A DNA stretch of 64,000 nucleotides, from contig JASXTE010000001.1 in NCBI GenBank assembly GCA_030280995.1, positions 21,441,606-21,505,605 on the forward strand, given 5' to 3'. Source of the stretch: Hemileia vastatrix. Its lineage: Eukaryota; Basidiomycota; Pucciniomycetes; Pucciniales; Zaghouaniaceae. A program made the translations under genes and the position numbers. The first letter of the stretch is position 1. The number at the start of each line of letters is the position of its first letter. Positions 38,213-48,969 of the stretch are shown in pieces. The notes under the pieces are model-generated. The model did not search any database. It saw only the letters and a program-made list of their open reading frames with translations, and had not been told where the DNA came from.

Positions 38213-41200
38213 TCAACCCTCATACACCCCTAATAGCCTCCTTTTTTCCTTCCATATGTTCGGACCAAGGTTTTTTGTCAATAAATCAGCAATTTGGTCC
38301 TTTGACGCTACCCATTCAATATTAATCTCTTTTCTATGTACCTGCTCATTCACAAAATAAAAGTCCCTGTCTACGTGTCTACACCGTTTATCGGAGGGAT
38401 TATCCGTAGCTGCAACAATAGCTCCCTTGTTGTCGCAGTATAGGCGAGTAGGACCATGGCACAGATCTACTTCACGTAAGAGGTTTCGCATCCACAGGGC
38501 TTGCCTGGTAGCATTGGACATGGCCATCAACTCTGAGTGTAAAGAAGCAGTGGCTACACGTGACTGCCGTTTTGATTGCCAAAGGATGAGACAATTGTTG
38601 ATCATCAAAATATGGCCGCCAGTAGCACGGGCAAACTCACCGCCCCATGTGGCATCACAAAAAACTTCAGTGGACGGTATAGTCGTAATATGAGGAAACA
38701 AGTGAAATTTATGATTTTTTGTGAATTGAAGGTAGCGAAGGAGGTGATTCAGTGCATCCCATTCAGCTTTACCTGGTCTTGATGCATGACGTGCCAGGAA
38801 GTTGACGGGGTATGCTAAATCTGGCCTCGAACCAGCTACCAGGTACGAAAGAGAACCAATGATTGATAGAAATTTTAGAGGGTCAGACGGGGAATGAGTC
38901 TTCTCTTTCAGAGAGACCAAGGCTAAACCCATTGGCAGGGGAGAATGAGAAATGAGACCTGTCGGGTTATGTTCATTCAGGATTTTATTGACTAGAGCTG
39001 GTTGATGAATCGTAAAGCCTTTTGAACAGCGCGAGACCGCCAAACCCACAATGGATGTAATATTGTCGTTCCATTTTAACTTCAAAACCTTGCCCAGATC
39101 CCGCTCCAAAGCTTGTAAAATACCATCATTACTGCCAACAACAACACCATCGTCCACATGGATCCACAGCATACCTTTTGATCCCTTACTTGACAATACA
39201 TATACACTCGCATCCTGGTGACTAGCAGAATAACCCAGGTTTTCCAGGATGCCGCTTAGATGTTTCCACCAACATCTAGCCGCTTGTTTGGTGCCGTATA
39301 GGGCCTTATTCAGTTTGCAAACAAGATCGGGATTATCCGTTTCAAAACCATCCGGCTGTTTAATATATATTTCTTCATCAATGTTGCTGTGGAGATACGC
39401 CGCCGTGACATCAAATGTTTTGACCGGCCATCCATATGTGGCTGCAAGAGTGAGCATTAGTCTCAAAGATGCAAATGTTGCCGTAGGCGCAAATGTGTCA
39501 TTGAAATCAATCCCCTCCAATTGTTTAAAACCCTGGGCAACATACCGAGCTTTATGTTTGGTAATGTTGCCGTATTCATCTCTTTTCAAAGCGAATACCC
39601 ACCGAGCCCCTGTGACCGTTTTGCCATCAGGAAGAGGAACTATGTCCCACACTTTCATAGAAGACATGTTGTTCAGTTCGTCTTGGCATGCCGCATGCCA
39701 TTTGCTAGCATCGTCTCGTTTCATTGCTTGCTTATATGTTCGAGGTAAGCGATCAGAGAGTTCAAGCGAATGATTGTCAATGTAATCAATTAACGTGTCT
39801 TGAGTGGCAATGACCTGTTCCGCTGTAAAATCCCCAAATTTTAAAGAGTTGAGTATGAAGTTAAGATCACCTTTATTCGATGGCTCTTTTGAAATAAGAG
39901 GTTTTGTTATATTGTCCAAGCATTCTTCCCCTTCAGGGATGAACTTTGCCATTGCCGACTGAACAAAAGAATTCGAGTCTGGATGCCAAAAAATCCATCC
40001 TTTACCGCCATCCAAAAAACCAACAACTCTTACCCTCATTGCTCGCACTTCCATCCTTGTCCTCTTTTCCGATGGAATATGAGCATAGGCCCACTGTCCA
40101 AAGATTTTTATGGGAGATAAGTCTGCCATCCTATCAAAAACAAGTTGATATGGTGTGCTGTTAGTAACTCGTACATTAGGCAGGCGATTATGAATGTATG
40201 ATGCCCAACAGTAAGCAAAAGGCCAAAATGTCTGGGGTAGATTTGAAGCCAGAAGAATAGTTCTTGCTATTTCACCTATAGTTTCGTTGAAACGCTCGGC
40301 CATGCCATTTTGTTCATGATGGTATGGCATTGAGTGTTCGTGAGCAATTCCATTGATCGATAGAAAATCTGCAAATTTTTTGTTCATATATTCGCGGCCA
40401 TTATCAGTGCGAAGGATCTTAAGCCTGCGGTCAGTCAAATTTTCTAATCTATTCTTGAAATTTATGAATGCTTCAAAAACATCCGACTTCTTTCTCAATA
40501 TAAACACCTCACCATAAGTGGTATAGGCTTCTCTGAAAGTGGCAACATATACCTCTCCATTACTCGTGACGTCTAGCATTGGTCCTACCAGATCTGAGAC
40601 AATTAAGTCCATTATCTGATGATCACGTTTAACTGCTTGGTGAGTGTTTCTTCTTTTGCTCTTCGAGACAGCACAGATATCGCAGTGCAGTCTACAATGT
40701 GGAACAAACAACGGGGCATTGGCACATAAGCCCATTTTAGCTATTCGTTTCAAAGTTCGAGTACTGGTGTGTCCAAGACGACGATGCCAGTCCATAATGG
40801 AATCGGGTGAAGCTTTAGGATAAGGAATGTTCGAAATCGGGGATGGTGTCACAGACGGAGCAGGGAGGGTAGCTGATGATAAAGAGTTAAAATAGTTGAT
40901 TGCAAAGGTATTAACATCTAGTGTACAGGGATATACTAGGTCAATGGTCCATTTGCGTTCATTAGAAGATAACGGAGCAACAAATAAAATATCTGAGTTC
41001 TTAGTAACAATAAAATCATGAGAGGAGTTAAGATCAAGACATGTATCATTTTGTAACAAATCAAAAGGCGATATTAAAGTAGATTTTGCCTTGTCGCAAA
41101 AGAAAACATTTTTAATTGTTACTAGTTTTTTGTTATGCCCCCTGACTAACATATCCCCGTGGCCGGTAATAAAAGCAGCGGCCGAGTCAGTTGCTGTTTT

Positions 41201-42649
41201 AACTGATACCGGATTTTGTAACTTCTTAAAGTTAGAAAGAAGACGTACATCTCCTGTGACATGATGCGTAGCACCAGTGTCAAAAATTCCTTTAGCGCCC
41301 TCTGCATCCAAAACAGTTAGCCATTCATCACTCCCGAGATCAAGTTCATTGAGTGATGTGGTGAGGACATCAAGCGCGGAAGAATCTATTTCGTTTAGTC
41401 GAACTTTGGAAGAAGATGGCTTGTTCCTTCTGTCATCAATGGTGCGTTTGAAACGACTCATAGCTGCCCTGGCTTGCTGTATGCGTGCCTCTCGTTGAGC
41501 CCAAACCTCTGAGTTGAAAGCGCTCCCATTGCCATTATATGGACAGGTCTTAATCAGGTGCTCAGTAGATCTGCACAGATCGCATGACAGGTCGCGTTTT
41601 GCATTCGGTGGCCGGTAACTGTCCGTTTTACCACGTCTGAAAGCTAAGGATGAGACTGAATCGTCTTGGAGAGAGACATCAAGTGCAGTTGACACCATAG
41701 ACGTGGATGGCACCACCGAGTTTTTTGTGGTGTTCTGAAGAGCAGTGAGCATGTCATCATACGACGGTTGTGACAGATCTTTTCTAAGCTCAAAATGTTT
41801 GTTAAGCTCGTGAGACAGATGAGAGACAGAAGGTGGAAGTAACAGTTGGAGGAGGATAGCACCGAGTTCATCGTAGCCAAGGCGAAAACCAGATCGCTTT
41901 AAAGCATCCAGGATATTTTTAATGCTATCTGCGTGGGTAATCGGGTCGACAAAAGGTGAAGATTTGATTTTCAACAGGTCATTGAAGAGAGCAATTCGAG
42001 ACGTGTGTGTTGATGTTTCAAACTTGGATGAAAGGACATTGTACGCATGGTAGCACGTTGTGCCAACGTCGATAAATCCCTGCAATTTCTCTTCGACTGT
42101 GAAATATATAATGTGCCAGCACATTTCGTCTTCAAAAACCCCAATAGCATTAGAAATAGCGTTGACATCAGTAGTGTACTTCATTGATCGCACACGTCTT
42201 TGCATGAAAAGGCTGATGCTTTTGAACCATGTCTGCCAGTTGGAACCGTCCGCTTTCAATTTAGGGGTATGTTTTACTTGCGCCAGAATGTCATCGATAA
42301 CAACTCCACAATCCTTCCCTTTGTATTCGGTAATGGGATTGGTAGGTTGGGGTCGGGACATGTTATCGACGGCAGGCGTAAGATGGTCCATACCACTAGA
42401 TAGAGGCGGTGGTTCACGAGAGAGTGGCGGAGATGAGGATGGCTCAAAAAAAACTTTTGCGGTATTGTCACTTGAGGAGGATACGGGGGAAATAGTACCG
42501 GAGAACGATCTAGAACGACGTCTATCACGTGATGAGATGTGGGGGGGAATGTCTAAATTCTTTAATTCTCTTGCAAGTGTCGGTCGATCCCGAGTAATTT
42601 TAGGTCTAGACTGAAATGGGTCGGAAGGGTTGTTTGAATTATTCGGCAT
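38213..42649 (-). CDS. copia Gag-Pol polyprotein
   Basis: 1478 residues from ATG 42649 (MPNNSNNPSD); the frame is open further upstream but only to a TTG. Domains in order: Gag with a CX2CX4HX4C zinc knuckle (CDLCRSTEHLIKTC); aspartic protease (FDTGATHH); integrase with the HHCC finger (HRRLGHTS...CDICAVSK) and D,D,E core (DLIVSDLVG, LRTDNGREY, NGMAERFNE); reverse transcriptase (VTGARWVFALKRDEYGN, AYLHSNIDEEIYIKQPDGF, catalytic MLWIHVDDGVVVG); and RNase H (EVFCDATWGG, LYCDNKGAIVAA, HVDRDFYFV) ending in IADLLTKNL. Integrase before reverse transcriptase is the copia order. No frameshift separates gag from pol, so Gag excess must come from another mechanism. No stop or frame break seen. Confidence 0.95.
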   Translation of the reverse strand: MPNNSNNPSDPFQSRPKITRDRPTLARELKNLDIPPHISSRDRRRSRSFSGTISPVSSSSDNTAKVFFEPSSSPPLSREPPPLSSGMDHLTPAVDNMSRPQPTNPITEYKGKDCGVVIDDILAQVKHTPKLKADGSNWQTWFKSISLFMQRRVRSMKYTTDVNAISNAIGVFEDEMCWHIIYFTVEEKLQGFIDVGTTCYHAYNVLSSKFETSTHTSRIALFNDLLKIKSSPFVDPITHADSIKNILDALKRSGFRLGYDELGAILLQLLLPPSVSHLSHELNKHFELRKDLSQPSYDDMLTALQNTTKNSVVPSTSMVSTALDVSLQDDSVSSLAFRRGKTDSYRPPNAKRDLSCDLCRSTEHLIKTCPYNGNGSAFNSEVWAQREARIQQARAAMSRFKRTIDDRRNKPSSSKVRLNEIDSSALDVLTTSLNELDLGSDEWLTVLDAEGAKGIFDTGATHHVTGDVRLLSNFKKLQNPVSVKTATDSAAAFITGHGDMLVRGHNKKLVTIKNVFFCDKAKSTLISPFDLLQNDTCLDLNSSHDFIVTKNSDILFVAPLSSNERKWTIDLVYPCTLDVNTFAINYFNSLSSATLPAPSVTPSPISNIPYPKASPDSIMDWHRRLGHTSTRTLKRIAKMGLCANAPLFVPHCRLHCDICAVSKSKRRNTHQAVKRDHQIMDLIVSDLVGPMLDVTSNGEVYVATFREAYTTYGEVFILRKKSDVFEAFINFKNRLENLTDRRLKILRTDNGREYMNKKFADFLSINGIAHEHSMPYHHEQNGMAERFNETIGEIARTILLASNLPQTFWPFAYCWASYIHNRLPNVRVTNSTPYQLVFDRMADLSPIKIFGQWAYAHIPSEKRTRMEVRAMRVRVVGFLDGGKGWIFWHPDSNSFVQSAMAKFIPEGEECLDNITKPLISKEPSNKGDLNFILNSLKFGDFTAEQVIATQDTLIDYIDNHSLELSDRLPRTYKQAMKRDDASKWHAACQDELNNMSSMKVWDIVPLPDGKTVTGARWVFALKRDEYGNITKHKARYVAQGFKQLEGIDFNDTFAPTATFASLRLMLTLAATYGWPVKTFDVTAAYLHSNIDEEIYIKQPDGFETDNPDLVCKLNKALYGTKQAARCWWKHLSGILENLGYSASHQDASVYVLSSKGSKGMLWIHVDDGVVVGSNDGILQALERDLGKVLKLKWNDNITSIVGLAVSRCSKGFTIHQPALVNKILNEHNPTGLISHSPLPMGLALVSLKEKTHSPSDPLKFLSIIGSLSYLVAGSRPDLAYPVNFLARHASRPGKAEWDALNHLLRYLQFTKNHKFHLFPHITTIPSTEVFCDATWGGEFARATGGHILMINNCLILWQSKRQSRVATASLHSELMAMSNATRQALWMRNLLREVDLCHGPTRLYCDNKGAIVAATDNPSDKRCRHVDRDFYFVNEQVHRKEINIEWVASKDQIADLLTKNLGPNIWKEKRRLLGVYEG

Positions 42650-42850
42650 GAAAAAAAAGAAATTGATAGAAGGTTGAGGATATAGAGTGGATAACGGAAA
42701 CGGCAAGAATTAATTGGCCGTGGGTGGTGTTCGGTAGCAAGAATTAATTGGCTACCGGAGGTGGAGGCACGTTTTACGAGGGACTAACTCGGGGCACACA
42801 ATCGGTTCCGGGAATATACAAGATCACAATTACTGCTAGTAACGAATCAG

Positions 42851-42865
42851 GGACAGCCCATAACC
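42851..42865 (-). other. Primer-binding site, half-tRNA initiator-Met type
   Basis: On the sense strand the 5' LTR is followed at once by GGTTATGGGCTGTCC. GGTTATGGGC fits the anticodon region of initiator tRNA-Met, the internal half-tRNA primer used by Drosophila copia and relatives, rather than the tRNA 3' end. Confidence 0.65.
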
Positions 42866-43052
42866 TATGGTAGCAGTGTCAGCGCTTCGTCCGGAGTGAA
42901 CCGTAGTTTTCATTACTTACCTATGGTAGCAGTGTCAGCGCTTCGTCCGGAGTGAACCGGAGTTAGACGCGTCGGCTGCACCATAGGTTATATACTCTAG
43001 ACTATGTACATAACACCTAATCACTAAGTCTCATAACCATATGTACATAACA
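42866..43052 (-). repeat. copia 5' LTR
   Basis: 187 bp, identical by eye to 37922-38108. It should hold the promoter for the minus-strand gag-pol transcript, about 175 bp from the PNC1 start codon. Confidence 0.88.
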
Positions 43053-43226
43053 TAAATGAATAATGATTCTAACCCAACCCAAAAAAGGTAGACGCTTCTT
43101 TGCATTCTACTTTGTGAAACGCTTTTATCATTACTAGTTTTGTGATATATTTCATTCTGTTTAATTTATTATCAATAATTTTTTTGAATTTTGATTTAAT
43201 TTTTTTTATGGCAGGCGAAAGCAGCC

Positions 43227-45080
43227 ATGTCAATAAATAGGAATAGGAGTTCAACTTGGTCGGGTTTAGGACTTTTGATTGTTGACGTTCAACGAGATTT
43301 CGTTGAACCTACGGGCGCTCTTAATGTACCTGATGGACCAGCAATTTTACCGGTGATCTATAGTATCCTCGATTCATCCCGCTTTAATTGGACCTGTATT
43401 GTTGTTAGCCAGGTAAGCTCATCATTATTCTCTCCCTTCACACACACGCGCGCATATATATATATATATAATCGGATTTATTTTATTGAATCATTCTTTG
43501 ATTATGATTGAAAACTTTATTCTTTTTCTCATATGTAAAAATATTTTTCTATATCTTGGTTGAAACGAACCGCAATATCTTGTATGCATGAAGATACCCA
43601 AAGGAAAAAATATTAAAATCTAAAATCCAAGTCCTCATTTTCTTCCCAACAGGGGGGTATATATTTATATAACATCATATGATGATGATTGGTTGTTGCT
43701 TGTGGATGAAGAATTTCCCACAAAAAAAATGATTGTGAAAAAGATGATTGAAAAAAATCTTTTGCTTCTCCTCTCTTTGTTTCTTTAAACATAAAATAGA
43801 ATAAAATTGTTTAAACAAATATTCAAGTCCTTTTCAAGCTCCAGAATCTGTCGTTTTTATCCATCTTATATGATACATTGGACTTTAATCATGTTTTTAT
43901 TTTTCTTCAAACAAATCAATGAAATAAATAAATAAAATAAAATAAAATAAAATGTCATATAACTTACATGATTTATATCTACATATGCTATTTATTTAAT
44001 TTTTTTTTTAAAAAAACAGGATTATCATCCACCTAATCACATCTCATTCCGATCCTCAACTCTCTTTTCACCCGTCGAAACTATAACACAACATGATAAT
44101 GGTGTCGATAAAAGTTATCATTATCGAATGACAACAGATGGAAAAGAAAAAATCGCCGTTTGGCCCGATCATTGTATCGAAAATACTTATGGCGCTCAAC
44201 TTGATCCGACGTTAACTTCAAAACTTGAAGAATTGGAAAAAAATAATGTTCCGGTTTTGTGGGTGAAAAAAGTAACTCTCCTTTTCATTTTTCATTTTTT
44301 CCCTCCGCTTTTTTACAATTGCTCTTTTCATTCATATATATATATATATATATATCCATTTGATTTTTAATATCTTCAACTTCAACTTCATTCTTTAACT
44401 TTAACCATTACCATTTTTCTTATATTATCATCACTTTTAATTTTCTCTCTCTTCTTCTCTTCCATTTCTTCCTCTTCCTTTTTTTTTTCTTTCACTTACC
44501 AAGACAACGAATAATAATATTAACAGGGAACTGAAATTGATAAAGAACAATACTCAGCTTTAGAATCATCATCATCATCTTCTTCTTCTCCTTCTATACC
44601 AGCGATCGATTTCTTTCTTGACCATCATGTCGAATCGATTGTTTGTTGCGGTCAGTATTATTTTTTCTTTTTCTCTCTTCTGTCTGTCTGTCTGTCTATC
44701 TATTGTTTTTGTTTGTGTCTATATCTTATTATCTCTTTTAACTTATCCTCTTTAATTCATCCTTTTCGCCATTTTTTCAATATCTTTTCTTGGTTTCTTT
44801 TTTCATTATCATTATCTTTTAATTTTAATTTTACTTTTTTTTTCACATGCATTTCATTCACTACATCAATTGATAATACACCAGAAAATAATTGTGGGTA
44901 CCTGTTAACAGGTGCCACATCCCCATCTTTGATTTGATTCAGTTTGAGCTCAGTTGTCATTCTTCTAAGAAAACTGTGAACTTGAACACTGAAGATGTCA
45001 GTTTACATGGAATTAAAATCTGAGTTATTTTTGAATCACGAATGGATTGAGGAATTGGAACCTGCTAGCAGATGACGGAT

Positions 45081-45135
<55 letters not shown>

Positions 45136-45573
45136 AAGTTATAGTCCTTCAAAAACTCTTTTTATTATTATTAATATTAATATTTTTATTTTTATTTATT
45201 AATTTATTTTTAGAAGTTGAAGCGATGTATGTAAATACAACATAAATCATCTGACTTTATGAGTTGAATAGATTCCGTTGATTTTTATTTATTTATTTAA
45301 TATTTGATTTGATTGATTTGTTTTTAATTAGGTTTCATCTCATGTTAATTTTTTTTTCTTTTTTTCTTCTTCCTCTTGATTCTTTCTTTACCCCCCCCCC
45401 CCCCCCCCCCCGATGCCTCTAAAAAATAAATATAAAAAAAACGAAAACGACAACTAAAGGTTTAGCAGGGGATTATTGTGTTTACCAATCAGTTCTCTCA
45501 GCGTTAAACTATACCATCACCTCTCCTACTTCTCATTCATCATTATCACAACCACCTTCCAAATCGCCGCCAC

Positions 45574-45609
<36 letters not shown>

Positions 45610-45971
45610 TAAACCCTCTTAAAAATCAATTCAAAATATTTTGGTTATCTCCAGCTATAAAATCCGTAGGAGGTCCTCAGATTCAAAAAAAGATTGAAAA
45701 CGAACTGTTAAGGTATGTAAATATTAAGGGTTTGAAAAGTTTGAAAGAAGTGATGATGAGGAAGTCATTTTTTGTCATGTCACCCAGATTATTAGAAGAG
45801 GAACCAGAAGAAGGAGAAGAGGGAAAAGAAAAAGATGGAGAAGAAAAGGAGGAAAAAGAAAGTGGAATAGGACTAGAGAAAGAGATCAGTAAAGATAAAG
45901 ATAAAGATCAAAAAAATCACTCAAGATTTATAGTTTTAGATTCGATACATCAATTGGAAACTTTATTTTAA
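43227..45971 (+). CDS. PNC1: Nicotinamidase (isochorismatase family), 4 exons
   Basis: Hydrolyses nicotinamide to nicotinate and ammonia in NAD+ salvage and so relieves nicotinamide inhibition of sirtuins. Exons 43227-43412, 44020-44271, 44527-44650 and 45460-45971 give 357 residues. The catalytic triad is visible: Asp20 in LLIVDVQRDF, Lys146 in VKKGTE and Cys194 in GLAGDYCVYQ. The metal site is Asp63, His65 (DYHPPNHISF) and His113 (WPDHC). The start is ATG 43227; an upstream ATG at 43208 is out of frame and stops after 10 codons. The protein is longer than yeast Pnc1 because of a poly-Ser insert coded by a TCA run (45578-45610) and an acidic Glu/Lys-rich C-terminus. Intron 3 (809 bp) is swollen by homopolymers and a palindrome-bounded insert. 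Confidence 0.92.
44890..45134. repeat. Palindrome-bounded insert and poly-T/poly-C in PNC1 intron 3
   Basis: GGTACCTGTTAACAGGTGCC near 44897 is a 20-bp palindrome with one mismatch; GGAACCTGCTAGCAG near 45057 is a related half. The DNA between is unlike the rest of the intron. A run of about 53 T follows (45082-45134), and a C run lies at about 45393-45411. It may be a small mobile insert with a tail. Confidence 0.5.
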
Positions 45972-46032
45972 TTAATTTTTAAATTTTAAATTTTCTTTAT
46001 TTTATATAATAAAAAAAACCAAACAAAGAAAC

Positions 46033-46564
46033 AAAAATATAAAATATAAAATATAAAATATAAAATATAAAATATAAAATATAAAATATAAAATATAAAA
46101 TATAAAATATAAAATATAAAATATAAAATATAAAATATAAAATATAAAATATAAAATATAAAATATAAAATATAAAATATAAAATATAAAATATAAAATA
46201 TAAAATATAAAATATAAAATATAAAATATAAAATATAAAATATAAAATATAAAATATAAAATATAAAATATAAAATATAAAATATAAAATATAAAATATA
46301 AAATATAAAATATAAAATATAAAATATAAAATATAAAATATAAAATATAAAATATAAAATATAAAATATAAAATATAAAATATAAAATATAAAATATAAA
46401 ATATAAAATATAAAATATAAAATATAAAATATAAAATATAAAATATAAAATATAAAATATAAAATATAAAATATAAAATATAAAATATAAAATATAAAAT
46501 ATAAAATATAAAATATAAAATATAAAATATAAAATATAAAATATAAAATATAAAATATAAAATA
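46033..46564. repeat. (AAAATAT)n satellite, ~76 units
   Basis: A nearly perfect 7-bp tandem array of 532 bp starting about 60 bp after the PNC1 stop, followed by an A run. It creates spurious minus-strand ORFs of repeating YILYFIF. Each unit contains a TATAAAA word. Confidence 0.97.
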
Positions 46565-46591
46565 CCAAAAAAAAAAAAAAAAAAAAAAAAC

Positions 46592-46750
46592 ATGCAAATG
46601 AATCAATCTATTATGTAACCAACTAAAAACCTTACAAAGCCAAATTAAATCTCTTACCTCAACCAAGAATTACGTGAAATCCAATCCTATCTTAAACATT
46701 TATTCATGTCCTATTAAGATTCTTGCTTGTTTCTTTTCCTTTTCCTATTC

Positions 46751-46787
<37 letters not shown>

Positions 46788-47535
46788 GTTTAACTTACCT
46801 TACCTTTTCTTATTTTTATTTTTTTTTCAAAAAGAAAATAAAGAAAATAAAGAAAAAGAATACACACATAGTTACTTATCATATCATATCAATATATATC
46901 TTCCCCTTAGGAAAACATCTATATATATATATTATATGGTTGATCACTAGGTTTCAAAAAATGAACAAGTAAAAAAATAAACGTTGCTTAACAATCAAAT
47001 TGGTATTCATTCAAGAACACTCCTCCCCCTCCTCCTCCCTTCCACGCACACACCTCGAAAAATAAAATAAAATAATAATAATAATAATATAAAGATAGGA
47101 GAACATATAAATACAAATATGTAACGTTTGCCAAGCATTCAATTCATCAATCACCACAATTTCTAGCTCCTCCCCCCAACTTAAACATAGATAAAGATAA
47201 CCCTTTTTTTAAGGTGATTAAGGAAGAAGAGGATCTCCAAAAGCCCTAGACGGTGTTCATTTTCACAACTTTTAAGTAGTCTATAAATAATAATTTTAAA
47301 TACATAGTTGAGTGATCATCATAAAACACTGCAGATAGGTGTTCGATCAATAATTTTTTCCGCCATAAGGATAATAGATTATTGTAACGAAAGGAATAAA
47401 ACTAATAGATCATTCGGGGCAAGATAGATTATTTACTGCATGAGCAGATGAGGAAGGATGTCATTAGAAAGTTCATATGTTTGCACTTTTTTATATGCTC
47501 GCAACTACATCGTTTTCTTTTTTGACTTTTGAGGC
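46592..47535. other. Intergenic between PNC1 and ERV14
   Basis: Convergent gene ends. AT-rich, with a TA run at 46756-46784 and TAA repeats near 47066. No coding frame recognised. Confidence 0.4.
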
Positions 47536-47573
47536 TTAAACTTCATCAGCAACTAATGCGAGGATCATCCTAG

Positions 47574-47622
<49 letters not shown>

Positions 47623-48412
47623 AGTTTAGGGCCCCCAGGAAGAACAAAAAAGGGAGAAGAGGTGATTAAAACAGCCGAAAGCGTACCGATACAGATAATA
47701 GAAAAAGCTGAGGAAATAAAAGCCAAGTTTGGAGAAGGATTCTTTTTTATGTAAGGATATTGTTCTGAAGATTTCCGTTGCATCATACATATGATTTTTG
47801 TTGATCAATCTGTCAAGGGCGATGGAAAATATGAACACTTTGCCTATCCAACAAGAAAGGGAGAGAAAGAGCCCTACTTTCTTATGTTCCAAACGACGAG
47901 GGGAAGATTAAGGATGAGGGCAATGAATTGAAAACCGATGAGAAAGGTGATGACCAGGAAGAGATGAGCGCCCATTTCAGGCAAGACAAACTAGAGAGGA
48001 GGATAAGTGAGTTAGAAGAGGAAGTGATTGAGAGAGATTACCTGGTTGAGCCTGTTGCAGAGATCGATTGGATTGAGATAGTCACCTGAGGGAAGAAGAA
48101 GAAGAAGGATGAGAAGAGAGGGAGTTGAGGGAAGAGAGTAGGAAGGACGGACATTCGAGATCGGAGAACATGATGATCTGAGAGAGAGAGAGAGAGAGAG
48201 AGAGAGATATATATATATATATAAGAAGTTATAAGTGAGGAAGAGGGAAGAAGAAAGAGGACGGACATAGAAGACAGCGGTGAAGAGGAGGACCGCAGCC
48301 AAGATGACGGCAAACAAAAAGAGCCATGCTTCCTGATGGATTGAGATGGATTGAGATTGAGATGGATTGAGATGAGAAAGAAAGAAAGAGAAATCGTACT
48401 GACAGAACTCAT
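47536..48412 (-). CDS. ERV14: Erv14/cornichon ER cargo receptor, 7 exons
   Basis: Membrane cargo adaptor that loads transmembrane proteins into COPII vesicles at the ER. Exons 48412-48404, 48332-48267, 48177-48153, 48085-48042, 47990-47878, 47809-47687 and 47569-47536 give 137 residues, the family's usual size (yeast Erv14 138). Motifs: EAWLFLFAVILAAVLLF (first membrane segment), IIMFSDLE, DYLNPIDLCNRLNQ, FVLPEMGAHLFL, LILNLPLVVWNIRK, HMYDATEIFRTISLHKKESF, KLGFYFLSFFYYLYRMILAL. The FSDLE and NPIDLCN blocks are hallmark cornichon sequence. Three donors are GTC type (GTCAGT, GTCCGT twice). Intron 6 holds a GA microsatellite and intron 2 a GA/TA repeat. The first exon has only three codons. Frames agree at every joint. 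Confidence 0.93.
47577..47618. repeat. (GA)n microsatellite in ERV14 intron 6
   Basis: About 21 GA units (CT on the coding strand), forming the pyrimidine tract just upstream of the last ERV14 acceptor, so its length may affect splicing. Confidence 0.9.
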
Positions 48413-48463
48413 GGTCGTGGTTGGATTGAATGGACTGCCGGGGGACGAAGGGTGAGGGGCAAG

Positions 48464-48917
48464 ATGCATAGAGGGTGATATGCATAGAGGGTGATATGCA
48501 TAGAGGGTGATATGCATAGAGGGTGATATGCATAGAGGGTGATATGCATAGAGGGTGATATGCATAGAGGGTGATATGCATAGAGGGTGATATGCATAGA
48601 GGGTGATATGCATAGAGGGTGATATGCATAGAGGGTGATATGCATAGAGGGTGATATGCATAGAGGGTGATATGCATAGAGGGTGATATGCATAGAGGGT
48701 GATATGCATAGAGGGTGATATGCATAGAGGGTGATATGCATAGAGGGTGATATGCATAGAGGGTGATATGCATAGAGGGTGATATGCATAGAGGGTGATA
48801 TGCATAGAGGGTGATATGCATAGAGGGTGATATGCATAGAGGGTGATATGCATAGAGGGTGATATGCATAGAGGGTGATATGCATAGAGGGTAATATGCA
48901 TAGAGGGTAATATGCAT
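48464..48917. repeat. 16-bp minisatellite, ~28 units, in the ERV14-SAP18 divergent promoter
   Basis: Unit ATGCATAGAGGGTGAT, nearly invariant; the last two units read GTAAT in place of GTGAT. It fills 454 of the 557 bp between the two start codons. Each unit holds the palindrome ATGCAT. A period of 16, not divisible by 3, keeps all three minus-strand frames open and makes false ORFs. Confidence 0.97.
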
Positions 48918-48969
48918 ATCCACTGTCCCCTTCCTGCCATTCAATCTGCGCCTTTTTCTATTCATTTCC

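Larger units (their letters stand above)
37922..43052 (-). mobile_element. Ty1/copia retrotransposon, complete
   Basis: 5131 bp. The 187-bp LTRs at both ends look identical base for base, and TAAAT flanks it at 37917-37921 and 43053-43057. Sense strand is minus, so the 5' LTR is the right one. One long gag-pol ORF fills the body. Identical LTRs, an intact ORF, a primer-binding site and a polypurine tract suggest a very recent insertion that may still be active. Its GC content is clearly higher than that of the surrounding DNA. It lies 174 bp upstream of PNC1, in the opposite direction. Confidence 0.93.

Noticed and set aside
38427..42614. Several plus-strand ORFs of 67-184 codons across the copia element
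   Set aside because: Shadows of the intact minus-strand gag-pol.
45986..46666. Long minus-strand ORFs (up to 226 codons) of repeating YILYFIF
   Set aside because: They are translations of the 7-bp satellite; no gene.
48464..48917. CRISPR-like array
   Set aside because: Units are contiguous with no spacers, and the genome is eukaryotic.
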